64,000 nucleotides of DNA from Roseivirga ehrenbergii (GTDB taxonomy: Bacteria; Bacteroidota; Bacteroidia; Cytophagales; Cyclobacteriaceae): assembly GCF_001593005.1 (NCBI RefSeq), contig NZ_LQZQ01000045.1, forward strand, positions 248,001 to 312,000, given 5' to 3'. Made by a program: the position numbers and the translations under genes. The notes under the pieces are model-generated. The model searched no databases. It had not been told where the DNA came from and saw only the letters and a program-made list of their open reading frames with translations. Positions 18,101 through 26,081 of the stretch are shown here, piece by piece (the first letter of the stretch is position 1; the number at the start of each line of letters is the position of its first letter).

Positions 18101-18272
18101 AAGTGGCCATTACCCACCAACGGCTCAAGCTGAAGAAGTTCGTGTGGAGCTTACCAAGCAAATAGATGCTGAATTAGCCAAGTTGAAAACGATCATGCAA
18201 AGCGATTTGCCCGCCTTTAATGATTTAGTAAAGCAGAAGTCTGTTGATGCTATTGTAATCAAAAAGAATTAA
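15117..18272 (+). CDS. secreted sortilin/VPS10-like BNR (Asp-box) repeat protein
   Basis: 1051 residues with a signal peptide (residues 1-29, ending TQAQ) and a proline run. Many Asp-box motifs of the form STDGGxTW are visible (TENGGETWANI, STDAGKTWQNI, TTDGGKNWKRV, STDGGETWMNI, SDDAGETWRKV, TRDGGKNWENV, FDDGDTWKPF), which mark a large beta-propeller as in VPS10/sortilin and exo-sialidases. The last 200 residues are helical and charged. Bacteroidota annotate such proteins as glycosyl hydrolases, but catalytic activity is not shown. A run of nine G at 17446-17454 lies inside the coding frame. Translation starts at ATG 15117. Confidence 0.83.
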   Translation: MNRLKTTINHFGLLVLIGLVFFAFDTQAQRNRKNTPPPPPKQDLQAQIYNDIQWRSIGPFRGGRASSVTGVPGKPNLYYMGATGGGVWRTENGGETWANISDGYFGGSIGAVAVSESDNKVIYVGQGEQTVRGNVSSGFEGMWKSTDAGKTWQNIGLKDGMHVGRIKIHPENADIVWVAVMGDLFKSSETRGIYKTTDGGKNWKRVLFANKDAGAVDISLDPNNPDFMMASTWRVRRTPYSLTSGGEGSAIYKSTDGGETWMNIIENQGMPKGPIGISGVTISPVDPSRVYAMIEANDGGVYRSDDAGETWRKVNSDRGLRQRAWYYTRIYADTKDVDKLYVLNVAYHTSTDGGRTFRGRNAPHGDHHDLWIAPEDNERLAIADDGGAQVSFNGGDDWSTDNNQPTAQFYRVTTDNHFPYRIYGAQQDNSTVRINHRSFGGAITDNDWESTAGGESAHLAPDPKNPEIVYGGSYGGLLIRQDHTKGISRNVNAWPDNPMGHGAEDYKYRFQWNFPIVFSPNNPNKLYTASNHLHASTNEGQSWELISPDLTRAEPDKLGKSGGPITYDDTSVEYYATIFAVTESPYENDLIWTGSDDGLIHVTRDGGKNWENVTSPDMPKYLMINSIDADPFVKGGAYVAGTQYKLGDYQPYLYRTKDYGKTWTKITTGIPNDYFTRVVRADPKRAGLLYAGTERGMFISFDDGDTWKPFQMNLPIVPITDLTIKDDNLIAATQGRAFWMIDDLTIIHQLSDEVASKSVHMFKPMDAYRIGASFRRRGGAAGTDANLLSGENKPGGAVIYYNVKEALAKGTKVSMEIYRNGEKIETATLRPEVGLNSYNWNMMFENAENFEGNIMWSGSLRGPMAPPGEYTAKLIVGDEIQEQKFKLLADPRYGSTDEELVRQFDFLITVRDKLTETHRAIKDIREARSQMNDLMSKIKGEDRYKEVVDAGKALMDKMTKIEEALYQTKNESGQDPLNFPIRLNNKLAALNGVVGSGHYPPTAQAEEVRVELTKQIDAELAKLKTIMQSDLPAFNDLVKQKSVDAIVIKKN

Positions 18273-18317
18273 CAAGAACAAGACGTTTTTCCGTCTTCAT
18301 TACCATAATTAAAAATT

Positions 18318-18347
18318 AAACCCGTTATTTATTGACGGGTTTTTTTA
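18318..18347 (+). terminator. Rho-independent terminator of the Asp-box protein gene
   Basis: AAACCCGT (18318-18325) and ACGGGTTT (18335-18342) form an 8-bp stem with a 9-nt loop, followed by an unbroken T run. Confidence 0.9.
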
Positions 18348-18385
18348 TTAATTTTTGAAATAGTTATTTTTATCCACAGAAAACG

Positions 18386-18727
18386 ATGCTTATGAAAAAG
18401 ATATTAATGCTAATGCTGTGTTTTGGATTGTTGGCTCCGTTAGCGGTTAATGCTGCCGATGTAAATCCTGATGAAATTGAAGTTGCCAAAAATTTTATTA
18501 TTGTAGTAGGGCAGTATCCAGCAAAAAGCAATGCTGACGATTTGCTCAAAAAAGTAAAGCCTGACTATAAAGATGCGGGTGTTTTTTACGATGATGTTGA
18601 AAAGAAATACTACGTTTATATTGAAACTTATTACTCTAAATCAGGTGCAGACTATGCCGTTTGGTGGATGAAGAAAAACCGTCCAGCATTGCCTATTGTG
18701 TGGGCAAAGACCATTGAAGTTGATTAA
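18386..18727 (+). CDS. small secreted protein with SPOR-like domain
   Basis: 113 residues with a signal peptide (residues 1-23, ending VNA). The mature part, IIVVGQYPAKSNADDLLKKV ... GVFYDDVEKKYYVYIETYYSKSGADYAVWW, has the beta-alpha-beta pattern and the YYVYIETY strand of SPOR (septal peptidoglycan-binding) domains, although it is a distant match. ATG at 18386 or at 18392 would both work. It lies between two terminators, so it is expressed alone. A role in the cell wall or in gliding/secretion is only a guess. Confidence 0.6.
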   Translation: MLMKKILMLMLCFGLLAPLAVNAADVNPDEIEVAKNFIIVVGQYPAKSNADDLLKKVKPDYKDAGVFYDDVEKKYYVYIETYYSKSGADYAVWWMKKNRPALPIVWAKTIEVD

Positions 18728-18767
18728 TAGCCCTACATTAATGATTTTTTTAAATATTATCCGGTAC

Positions 18768-18797
18768 AAAGGTCAAGTTTACACTTGGCCTTTTTTA
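18768..18797 (+). terminator. Rho-independent terminator of the SPOR-like gene
   Basis: AAAGGTCAAGT (18768-18778) pairs with ACTTGGCCTTT (18783-18793) with one G-T wobble and a 4-nt loop, followed by T residues. Confidence 0.88.
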
Positions 18798-18900
18798 TTT
18801 TGACGAAAATAAATTCAATAAAAATTACCGATAAAAGTTAAACTGCTTGATTTAGAGAAGTTTAAATTACTAGCTTTATTCTCTGAAATTAACTTATTCT

Positions 18901-21750
18901 ATGAAAACACTATTGAAACATCGACTTGTAGCATTCTTGTCGCTCGTATTTGTTCTTTCCGCCTGTACAGGTGGTGGAGAAGAAAAAGAGAGCGCAGAAT
19001 TTAAATTGGATTATGATAAATACACACTAGACAATGGTCTAGAGGTGGTAGTTCATAAAGATAACTCTGACCCTAAAGTGGCAGTAGCGGTATTGTACCA
19101 TGTGGGTTCTAATCGTGAAAAGCCAGGAAGAACTGGTTTTGCTCACTTTTTTGAACACATGCTTTTCCAAAACTCAGAAAACGTAGGGGCTGGAAACTTT
19201 ATTAAAAACGTAAACGACTTAGGAGGAACCTTTAATGGAGGAACTTGGACTGACGGAACCATCTATTATGAAACAGTGCCGAGCGATGCTTTAGAGCAAA
19301 TGCTTTGGATGGAATCTGATAGAATGGGGTTCTTTATCAATACTATTTCTGACTGGGGACTTGAAAACGAAAAGCAAGTAGTAAAGAATGAAAAAAGACA
19401 AGGTGTTGACAACAGACCATATGGCCACAAAGAATATGTGAAACTGAAAAACCTTTACCCTGAAGGACACCCTTATAGCTGGGATGTGATTGGAAGTTTA
19501 GAAGATTTACAAAACGCCACCGTTGCCGATGTTAAAGAATTTTACAATAAATGGTATGGCCCAAACAATGCTACTTTAGTAATTGCTGGTGATGTGGATG
19601 AAGCTGAAGTTAAAACACTAGTAGAAAAATACTTTGGCGAATTTGAGCCAAGAGCTGAAATAGAAGCGATAGAGCCACAACCAGCTGTTCTTGACCAAAC
19701 TAAATTATTCTACCACGAAGACAAGTTTGCGAACCTACCAGATTTGCAAATGACATGGCCAACCGTAGAACAATATCATCCAGATTATTGGGCTTTAAAT
19801 ATGCTTGGACAGGTATTAACTGACGGAAAGAAGTCTGCTTTGTATAAGGTAATTGTTGAAGAGAAGAAGTTGGCGCCTAGTGTTTTTGCTTATAATTCTT
19901 CAGCTGAAATCGCTGGAACATTTTCGATTGGGTCTAGGGCTTTTGATGGCGTGAATTTGAATGACTTGAGAGCTGCCATTTTTGAAGGTTTACAAAGGTT
20001 TGAATCGGAAGGCTTTTCTGACGCTGACTTAGCAAGAATCAAAATCGGTCAAGAAACAGGCTTTTATAATGGTATGTCAAGTGTATTTGGTAAAGCATCG
20101 TCTTTGGCTCAGTACAATACTTTTGCAGGCGATCCTGGTTTCATTGTTGAAGATTTGGAGAAATCTCAAAATGTGACTCGTGAGGACATCATGAGAGTGT
20201 ATAACAAGTACGTTAAAGATAAAAACTACTTAGCTACCAGCTTTGTGCCCGTTGGGCAGACCCACTTGGTTTTAGAAGGCTCAGAAAAAGCTTCGGTTGT
20301 TGAAGAAGCTATCGTTCAAGGCGCTGAAAAAAACCCTTATAGCCAAGAAGTAGCCTTTGAAAAAACACCTTCAAAAATTGACCGAAGTGTTGCCCCTCCA
20401 TTAAAAGGTACGCTTAGTTTCGATCCTCCTGCCATTAATAATGATCAATTGGCCAACGGAATGAAAGTATTCCATATTTATCAAGATGAGTTGCCAATGG
20501 TGCAGTTCAGCCTTAGAATTAAGGGAGGGATGTTCTTAGATGAACCTACAAAAATTGGTACGGCAGCTTTGTTAGATAACATGTTGATGGAAGGAACGGC
20601 CAATAAAACTGCATTAGAACTTCAAGAGGCTATCGGCCAACTAGGTGCTAGAATCAGTGTTTTTGCTTCCAAAGAGTACATCACCATCAGTGGTAACTCA
20701 TTAGCCAAAAATTATGATAAGGTATTGGACTTGGTAGAGGAAATCCTTTTCCAGCCAAGATGGGATGAAGGAGAGTTTGACAGAGTTAAAAAATCCGCTT
20801 TAAACTCAATTCAGCAAAGTGCTGCAAATCCAAATGCAATTGCTTCGAACGTCTTCAATAAAGTGCTTTATGGTAAAGATCATATTTTTGCTTACCCAAC
20901 CTCGGGAACGACCGAAACGGTTAGCAATATTACCTTAGACGATTTGAAAGATTATTACAATAAGAACTTCTCACCATCATTGGCTTCATTCCATTTTGTG
21001 GGCGCATTAGATGAGCCAACTGTTATGGCTTCTTTAAAGAGGTTCGATAAATGGGAAGCAAAAGATGTGGAATTCCCTGAGTATGAAATTAAAACTGCAG
21101 ACGAAGGTTCTAGAATCTATTTTGTTGATTATCCAGATGCTAAACAGTCAGTGATTAATATTGGCAACATCAGCATGAATGGTGATAATGAAGATTTTGC
21201 TGCTGCTGAAGTGGCCAATTATCGTTTAGGCTCTGGTTCTGGTTCTATTCTCTTTAAGCAGTTAAGATTAGAAAAAGGATATACTTATGGCGCTTACTCT
21301 GGTTTCAGTAGAAATATGAATGGAGCACCGTTTACAGCTTCATCAAGCGTAAGAAGTAATGTAACTAGAGAGTCGGTTGAGCTTTTCAAAGAGATACTTG
21401 ATAACTATGGAGAAAATTTCTCAGAAGAAGACATGGAAAACACAAGAACTTCAATTTTGAGAAGTAACACGCAATCATATGAAACTCTTGGAGGCTTGGT
21501 AGGAATTCTTCAGAATATCTCTACTTACAATCTTCCAATGGACTACATTAAAAAGGATGAAGAAAGATTAAAGTCAATGACTTCTGAAGATGCAAAAGAG
21601 ATCATTGGAGAATATATGAATCCAGATAAATTGATTTATGTAGTAGTTGGAGATGGCAAAACGCAGCTGAACCTTTTGAACAATACAGGTTTAGGAAAGC
21701 CAATTGTGGTCAATCCAAAAGATGAAAAATTAGAACTTAAGAAGAAATAG
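18901..21750 (+). CDS. M16 (insulinase/pitrilysin) family zinc peptidase lipoprotein
   Basis: 949 residues. A lipoprotein signal ends at LSAC with the acylated Cys22, so the enzyme is tethered to a membrane. The inverted zinc motif HFFEH is at residues 82-86, and the third ligand glutamate is probably Glu163 in VVKNEKRQ, 77 residues later as in the family. A second M16 half (about residues 505-900) lacks the zinc motif, which gives the usual clamshell of active and inactive domains. M16 enzymes degrade small peptides. It is a single-gene unit with its own terminator. Confidence 0.92.
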   Translation: MKTLLKHRLVAFLSLVFVLSACTGGGEEKESAEFKLDYDKYTLDNGLEVVVHKDNSDPKVAVAVLYHVGSNREKPGRTGFAHFFEHMLFQNSENVGAGNFIKNVNDLGGTFNGGTWTDGTIYYETVPSDALEQMLWMESDRMGFFINTISDWGLENEKQVVKNEKRQGVDNRPYGHKEYVKLKNLYPEGHPYSWDVIGSLEDLQNATVADVKEFYNKWYGPNNATLVIAGDVDEAEVKTLVEKYFGEFEPRAEIEAIEPQPAVLDQTKLFYHEDKFANLPDLQMTWPTVEQYHPDYWALNMLGQVLTDGKKSALYKVIVEEKKLAPSVFAYNSSAEIAGTFSIGSRAFDGVNLNDLRAAIFEGLQRFESEGFSDADLARIKIGQETGFYNGMSSVFGKASSLAQYNTFAGDPGFIVEDLEKSQNVTREDIMRVYNKYVKDKNYLATSFVPVGQTHLVLEGSEKASVVEEAIVQGAEKNPYSQEVAFEKTPSKIDRSVAPPLKGTLSFDPPAINNDQLANGMKVFHIYQDELPMVQFSLRIKGGMFLDEPTKIGTAALLDNMLMEGTANKTALELQEAIGQLGARISVFASKEYITISGNSLAKNYDKVLDLVEEILFQPRWDEGEFDRVKKSALNSIQQSAANPNAIASNVFNKVLYGKDHIFAYPTSGTTETVSNITLDDLKDYYNKNFSPSLASFHFVGALDEPTVMASLKRFDKWEAKDVEFPEYEIKTADEGSRIYFVDYPDAKQSVINIGNISMNGDNEDFAAAEVANYRLGSGSGSILFKQLRLEKGYTYGAYSGFSRNMNGAPFTASSSVRSNVTRESVELFKEILDNYGENFSEEDMENTRTSILRSNTQSYETLGGLVGILQNISTYNLPMDYIKKDEERLKSMTSEDAKEIIGEYMNPDKLIYVVVGDGKTQLNLLNNTGLGKPIVVNPKDEKLELKKK

Positions 21751-21770
21751 GCTTCTTTAACTTTTACATA

Positions 21771-21804
21771 GGGCTCTCAAAATCTATTTGGGAGCCCTTT
21801 TTTA
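21771..21804 (+). terminator. Rho-independent terminator of the M16 peptidase gene
   Basis: GGGCTCTCAAA and TTTGGGAGCCC (21771-21797) form an 11-bp stem with one wobble pair, followed by T6. Confidence 0.9.
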
Positions 21805-21898
21805 TTTAAAAGATTTCGATATCCATCAATCATTTACTACTCCTTCTCGCAAATAACATTTGATAATTGCTTAAGAACATAGAACTTCGAGCTGAAAT

Positions 21899-23020
21899 AT
21901 GAAATACTATATCATAGCAGGAGAGGCCTCGGGCGATATGCATGCTGCCAACTTAATGAAGCAGTTAAAGCAGCGCGATACCGATGCTTTTTTTAGAGTT
22001 TGGGGTGGCGATAAAATGCAAGCGGAAACCAATGAAATGGTGCGGCATTTTAAGGACTCTTCCTTTATGGGGATTTTCAATGTTCTTTGGAACATCAGAA
22101 CCATCAAGAAAAACTTCACCCTCTGCGAAAATGATATCATGACTTTCAAACCCGATGTATTGATTTTGATCGATAATTCGGGTTTTAATCTGCGTATTGC
22201 TAAATATGTACGGTTATCAAAACTTCCTACTAGAATTTACTATTACATTCTTCCACAAGCTTGGGCATGGAAACAAAAACGCGTACACACCATTCACCAA
22301 TGGTGCCACAGGGTTTTTGCTATCCTTCCATTCGAAAAGGAGTTTTATAAGTCTTATGGCTATGATGTAGATTATGTTGGTCATCCGATTTTGGATGTTA
22401 TGGAACAGCGTAAGCCTAGTTTGTTAGGTTCGGACGAACTGAGGAAGGAATTCAACCTTTCTGAAAAACCTATTATTGCCCTATTGCCGGGCAGCAGAAA
22501 ACAAGAAATAAAAACGAAGCTGCCTGCTATGCTCAAAGTGGTCAAGCATTTTCCAGATTACCAGTTTGTAATTGCCGGTTCAGAAACCATTGATTTGAGC
22601 TTTTACAAAACCTATTTGGATACCGATGTGAAAATCATTTTCAGTCGTACTTATGATATTCTCAACAACGCCACAGCCGCCTTGGTGACTTCAGGAACTG
22701 CTACTTTGGAAACTGCCTTATTTCGTGTGCCACAAGTGGTGTGTTATAAGCCCGGCTATGTAACCTATCATTTATTATCAGGAATTGTTAAGATCAAATA
22801 TATCTGTATGGTCAATTTGATTTTAGACCGAATGGCCGTGCAGGAACTTATTGAAAGCGACCTTAATGAAAAGCGAATGGTTAAGGAGCTGAACCTGATT
22901 TTAGAAGGGGATAGGCGAGTGCAAATACTGAAAGATTATGATGAACTGGAAGTCAAGATGGGCGGTCCAGGTGCTTCGTCCCGTACTGCGGAGTTGATGT
23001 GGGAAGATATTTCACGATAA
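21899..23020 (+). CDS. lpxB: lipid-A-disaccharide synthase
   Basis: 373 residues, the usual length. The N terminus YIIAGEASGDMHAANLM and the core LLPGSRKQEI and LVTSGTATLETAL are LpxB signatures of the GT-B glycosyltransferase family 19. It joins UDP-2,3-diacylglucosamine and lipid X to give the lipid A disaccharide at the inner membrane. It is not next to other lpx genes here. The ATG at 21899 begins directly with the conserved strand. The following gene converges, with no clear terminator in the 104-bp gap. Confidence 0.95.
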   Translation: MKYYIIAGEASGDMHAANLMKQLKQRDTDAFFRVWGGDKMQAETNEMVRHFKDSSFMGIFNVLWNIRTIKKNFTLCENDIMTFKPDVLILIDNSGFNLRIAKYVRLSKLPTRIYYYILPQAWAWKQKRVHTIHQWCHRVFAILPFEKEFYKSYGYDVDYVGHPILDVMEQRKPSLLGSDELRKEFNLSEKPIIALLPGSRKQEIKTKLPAMLKVVKHFPDYQFVIAGSETIDLSFYKTYLDTDVKIIFSRTYDILNNATAALVTSGTATLETALFRVPQVVCYKPGYVTYHLLSGIVKIKYICMVNLILDRMAVQELIESDLNEKRMVKELNLILEGDRRVQILKDYDELEVKMGGPGASSRTAELMWEDISR

Positions 23021-23124
23021 GGAATTCCACATCATTTGTTTCGAATTTTAGTATTGTCCACCGAGAATTCAATTAGGGCCTATTAGTGAACCAACTGAGT
23101 CTTCATGTTCTTTGGATTGAAAAA

Positions 23125-23451
23125 TTAACGATTCTGAAGCCCTTCGTTCCATCTTCTGACAAACTCTTCAGACCAAGCTTCCCAACCAATTGTATATAGT
23201 GTCCAAATAGTAACCCCTACAATGATTAGGTTTAAGATAATACCAATAATAGCAAATACCCTTGCCTTCTTGATTTGACGAATATTAGCATACACCTCAG
23301 GTTGCTCTTCATTTAGTTTCAGGGCCTTTTTGGCCATAAAAAAAGCGATGACAGCGAATACTATAGCTATGCCTCCAAAAAAGAAAAGCACACAGCTTAA
23401 CAGTGCTAGAAAATAAGTGAGTCCTGAATACGGTGGTTTTGTAGTAGTCAT
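23125..23451 (-). CDS. small two-helix membrane protein (DUF4190/CD225-like)
   Basis: 108 residues with two long hydrophobic helices (about residues 11-40 and 68-90) joined by a conserved-looking loop with MAKKALKLNEEQPEVYANIRQIKKAR. The helix-AxKAL-loop-helix layout resembles the CD225/DUF4190 and CCC-motif membrane proteins of Bacteroidota, though the cysteines of the CCC type are missing. No function can be assigned. It is isolated between lpxB and the YdeI pair. Confidence 0.6.
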   Translation of the reverse strand: MTTTKPPYSGLTYFLALLSCVLFFFGGIAIVFAVIAFFMAKKALKLNEEQPEVYANIRQIKKARVFAIIGIILNLIIVGVTIWTLYTIGWEAWSEEFVRRWNEGLQNR

Positions 23452-23577
23452 TTAAGAGTAGTTGGGTTAACTTATTTTTTAAACATAAGGAATTTATTAG
23501 AATTGAGGGTAGCAGTCTTTCTGAAATTTATAGCCCTTTTAAATGTTCAGATGGCTTTCATTTTGATTAACAATTGT

Positions 23578-24201
23578 TTACCGATCATTCAAGCCCTTAC
23601 CTTCAAATATCCTATGAGTACATTTTTCTATTCTTGACTCACGGGTTTTGGATTGCTTGGGTTGAGAAAAATGGAGTAAGTACCCTCGTTGTCGCCCTGG
23701 GGTTAGGGCTTCGAATGCTGTTTTTAGATCAGGGTTTTCGTCCAATGCCTTTTGAAATTCTGCTGGCATGTTATACTCAGCTGTCTTTTTTAGCTCCACT
23801 TTCAATCCAGCCTTTTCTATTTCAATCGCCTCATAGATATAAGCCTTTAGAATGTGCTCCATTTCCATGATTTGACACGCATTGGTGAATTTTATTAGAC
23901 GAGCCGCTTGGGTGTTTTCTCCGGGTTTATCTAAAATGCCATTTGTATCTTCAAGCAACGCCCCTTTGAAAAAGCTAAGTGAAGCGTATTCTTTAAATGC
24001 GCTTATCACCCCAATATTGTTTCCCTGAAATATGTAGCATGGAACACCCCATTTCGATTCTTCGGTGAGTCCACAGTCTAGAACAATCCTTCTCAGTTGA
24101 TTTAACTCTTGCGGCCAACGATTGACTTTACAATCGGGAGTGCCACCTAGTGGGCAGCGGCCACAACCCTCGGTAAAATATAGGTCAACATTAGTATTCA
24201 T
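23578..24201 (-). CDS. DUF1801 / YdeI family protein with N-terminal Cys motif (paralogue 1)
   Basis: 207 residues. Residues about 30-125 look like the DUF1801 fold (ESKWGVPCYIFQGNNIGVISAFKEYASLSFFKGALL), followed by the YdeI/OmpD-associated C-terminal domain (TAFEALTPGRQRGYLLHFSQPKQSKTR). It begins with a cysteine-rich stretch (CGRCPLGGTPDC) that the neighbouring paralogue lacks. I chose ATG at 24201; the frame extends to TTG at 24210. It is the last gene of the ArsR-SRPBCC-DoxX-YdeI-YdeI series. Cysteines may bind a metal or serve as a redox site; that is inference. Confidence 0.72.
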   Translation of the reverse strand: MNTNVDLYFTEGCGRCPLGGTPDCKVNRWPQELNQLRRIVLDCGLTEESKWGVPCYIFQGNNIGVISAFKEYASLSFFKGALLEDTNGILDKPGENTQAARLIKFTNACQIMEMEHILKAYIYEAIEIEKAGLKVELKKTAEYNMPAEFQKALDENPDLKTAFEALTPGRQRGYLLHFSQPKQSKTRESRIEKCTHRIFEGKGLNDR

Positions 24202-24228
24202 GCTGTTCAAGTATTGTATAAATGGAAT

Positions 24229-24810
24229 TTACCGATCATTCAAACCTTTGCCTTCGAATATCATTGGCTTACATTTTTCTATTCTGGCCTCTCGGGTTTT
24301 TGATTGCTTGGGCTGAGAAAAATGGAGTAGATATCCTCTTTGTCGTCCTGGGGTTAGGGCTTCGAATGCTGTTTTTAAATCGGGGTTTTCATTTAATGCC
24401 TTTTCAAACTCTTCTGGCATGTTAAACTCAGAAGTCTCTTTTAAAGGAACTTTCAATCGAGCTTTTTCTACTTCGATGGCTTCATAGATATAGGCTTTCA
24501 AAATAGTTTCTTTTTCTGTAATCTCTTCAAGGCTTGTAAAACGAATCTGGCGTGCCGATTGCACATTCTCCGTTTGCTGAATGAGAATCTTTTCAGTGTC
24601 CTTTAGTAACACACCTTTGTGAAATAAATAGGCACAGTACTCTTTAAATCCATGAATCAAAACAATGTTAGCCCCCTTAAATGTATAACAAGGACATCCC
24701 CATTTCAACTCTTCTGTTAAGCCGCATTCGAGTACAATATTTCTCAAATGTTTATACTCAGCCTGCCACTTAGTATCTTTTTCGAAAAACCAATCGACTT
24801 CGGGATTCAT
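24229..24810 (-). CDS. DUF1801 / YdeI family protein (paralogue 2)
   Basis: 193 residues with the same architecture as the gene after it in the operon: DUF1801-like (ELKWGCPCYTFKGANIVLIHGFKEYCAYLFHKGVLL) then YdeI (TAFEALTPGRQRGYLLHFSQPKQSKTREARIEKC). The 3' 190 bases are nearly identical to those of the paralogue, while the N-terminal halves have diverged, so this is a tandem duplication with possible gene conversion at the 3' end. It follows the DoxX-like gene with a 31-base gap. Function not known; YdeI-type proteins have been linked to peptide and stress resistance. Confidence 0.74.
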   Translation of the reverse strand: MNPEVDWFFEKDTKWQAEYKHLRNIVLECGLTEELKWGCPCYTFKGANIVLIHGFKEYCAYLFHKGVLLKDTEKILIQQTENVQSARQIRFTSLEEITEKETILKAYIYEAIEVEKARLKVPLKETSEFNMPEEFEKALNENPDLKTAFEALTPGRQRGYLLHFSQPKQSKTREARIEKCKPMIFEGKGLNDR

Positions 24811-24841
24811 AATTTTACTTTAGAATTCAAGAAACAATTTT

Positions 24842-25201
24842 TCATTCTACTGGCCTAAAATACCAAGAAATTACGGTTAGTACTATGAGTAATGTAGGCC
24901 CAAAAAGCTCTTTAACACTATCTCCAACAGCGATATGTGAAATTACTGCACCTGACATGGCAAAGAAAAATCCTGCATAAGCCCATTCTTTAATTACTGG
25001 GAATTTGGGAAGAAGCACAGCGGTTACTCCCAATATCTTCCAGATTCCGAGTATGGTTAAAAAGTATATGGGATAACCCAAGTTAGTTATCATATCTACT
25101 TCTTCTTCCATTCTAATGAGCTGTACAATTCCTGTAGAGAGCATTCCTAATGAAAGCCAAATGGTAGAAACCCAGAAGACGATTTTGTTTCTTTTTTTCA
25201 T
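24842..25201 (-). CDS. DoxX-like family membrane protein
   Basis: 119 residues with four hydrophobic helices; the layout STIWLSLGMLSTGIVQLIRM, LTILGIWKILGVTAVLLP and FFFAMSGAVISHI matches the DoxX-like group found next to ArsR-SRPBCC pairs. Six bases separate it from the SRPBCC gene, so they are one operon. DoxX-like proteins are associated with quinone or redox functions in the membrane, but the role of this subgroup is not established. Confidence 0.82.
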   Translation of the reverse strand: MKKRNKIVFWVSTIWLSLGMLSTGIVQLIRMEEEVDMITNLGYPIYFLTILGIWKILGVTAVLLPKFPVIKEWAYAGFFFAMSGAVISHIAVGDSVKELFGPTLLIVLTVISWYFRPVE

Positions 25202-25207
25202 GTGTGC

Positions 25208-25672
25208 TTATTTTAAAGTTTTGGCAATTTCTTGTAGTCGATTATGGGCCATGTTTAACCCTTGAGCAAATGGCAATTGGAGTATCTGATCCCTAATTTC
25301 GACAGATCTGTAAACCACATGCATAGTGAGTTTGCTGGTGTTATTAGTGAGTTCTTCAAACTCCAGAAACTCTAATTGTACTCCGAAATTGGCACTTTCC
25401 ATTTCAAATGTTCGGGTGATTTTTTGGTTTAAAATAAATTCATGGATTGTGCCATTGAAACCATATTTATTGCCTTTAGGGGCAGTGGTTTCAAACTGAT
25501 AACTGCCATGGTTCTTGTTTTCAAGCTTCAGTACTTTTGTACCCATCCATTGTTCGACTATTTCAGGGATTTCATAAGCTTTAAAAAGTAGGGCCAAAGG
25601 CAAATCAAACTCTCGGGTAATCACTAAATCTTGCTTGCCATCTTGGGCATTGATTTTTGTCTTTGATTCCAT
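25208..25672 (-). CDS. SRPBCC (AHSA1-like) domain protein
   Basis: 154 residues covering one START/Bet v 1-like domain of the AHSA1 type: ITREFDLPLALLFKAYEIPEIVEQWMG at the N terminus and a C-terminal helix LPFAQGLNMAHNRLQEIAKTL. These domains bind hydrophobic ligands. In many bacteria such genes directly follow an ArsR regulator, as here (5-base gap), which suggests that the regulator or its operon responds to a small hydrophobic signal. Confidence 0.85.
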   Translation of the reverse strand: MESKTKINAQDGKQDLVITREFDLPLALLFKAYEIPEIVEQWMGTKVLKLENKNHGSYQFETTAPKGNKYGFNGTIHEFILNQKITRTFEMESANFGVQLEFLEFEELTNNTSKLTMHVVYRSVEIRDQILQLPFAQGLNMAHNRLQEIAKTLK

Positions 25673-25677
25673 GGTTC

Positions 25678-26001
25678 TTAATTATCTGTTTTATACTGTT
25701 TCATTATAGCTTCTAGTTTATTGAATCGGTCGTCCCAAAGTTTACGGAAGGGCTCAATGAAATCTGCGATTTCTTTCACCTTTTGTGGATTGAGATGATA
25801 GTTGATTTCTCGTCCAATTTGCTCTTTCTCTAGAAGTTCGCATTCAGTTAGAATTTGTAAATGCTTTGAAACCGTTGGTCTAGCAGTATCAAAATTTGAG
25901 GCGATGGCGCCTGCTGTCATCGACTGTGAGGCCACCAAAACAAGAATGGCTCTTCTTGTTGGGTCGGCTATGGCCTGAAATACATCTCGTCTTAAATTCA
26001 T
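25678..26001 (-). CDS. ArsR-family winged-helix transcriptional regulator
   Basis: 107 residues. The N-terminal helices [24 protein letters not shown] and the recognition helix [20 protein letters not shown] are typical of ArsR regulators. It has no metal-binding CVC motif, so it belongs to the SRPBCC-linked subgroup rather than the metalloregulators. It heads the operon, and two GTAG(C/T)TATTTxGCTAC palindromes overlap its own promoter directly upstream, indicating autorepression. The ATG at 26001 lies 4 bases from the first palindrome. Confidence 0.9.
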   Translation of the reverse strand: MNLRRDVFQAIADPTRRAILVLVASQSMTAGAIASNFDTARPTVSKHLQILTECELLEKEQIGREINYHLNPQKVKEIADFIEPFRKLWDDRFNKLEAIMKQYKTDN

Positions 26002-26004
26002 TAT

Positions 26005-26051
26005 GTAGCTATTTGGCTACAAATATATATGTAGTTATTTAGCTACGCAAA
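26005..26051 (-). promoter_or_regulatory. ArsR operon promoter with two overlapping operator palindromes
   Basis: On the minus strand the -33 element TTTG (plus CAAA 26048-26051), a 20-bp spacer and the -7 element TATATTTG (plus CAAATATA 26020-26027) match the Bacteroidota consensus exactly. Two copies of an imperfect palindrome, GTAGCTATTTGGCTAC (26005-26020) and GTAGTTATTTAGCTAC (26031-26046), lie 26 bp apart, one inside the spacer and one over the transcription start. This is the expected layout for steric repression by the ArsR protein. Binding itself is inferred. Confidence 0.85.
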
Positions 26052-26081
26052 TTTTGACAAAAAATATGGATAGTGTGAAAA

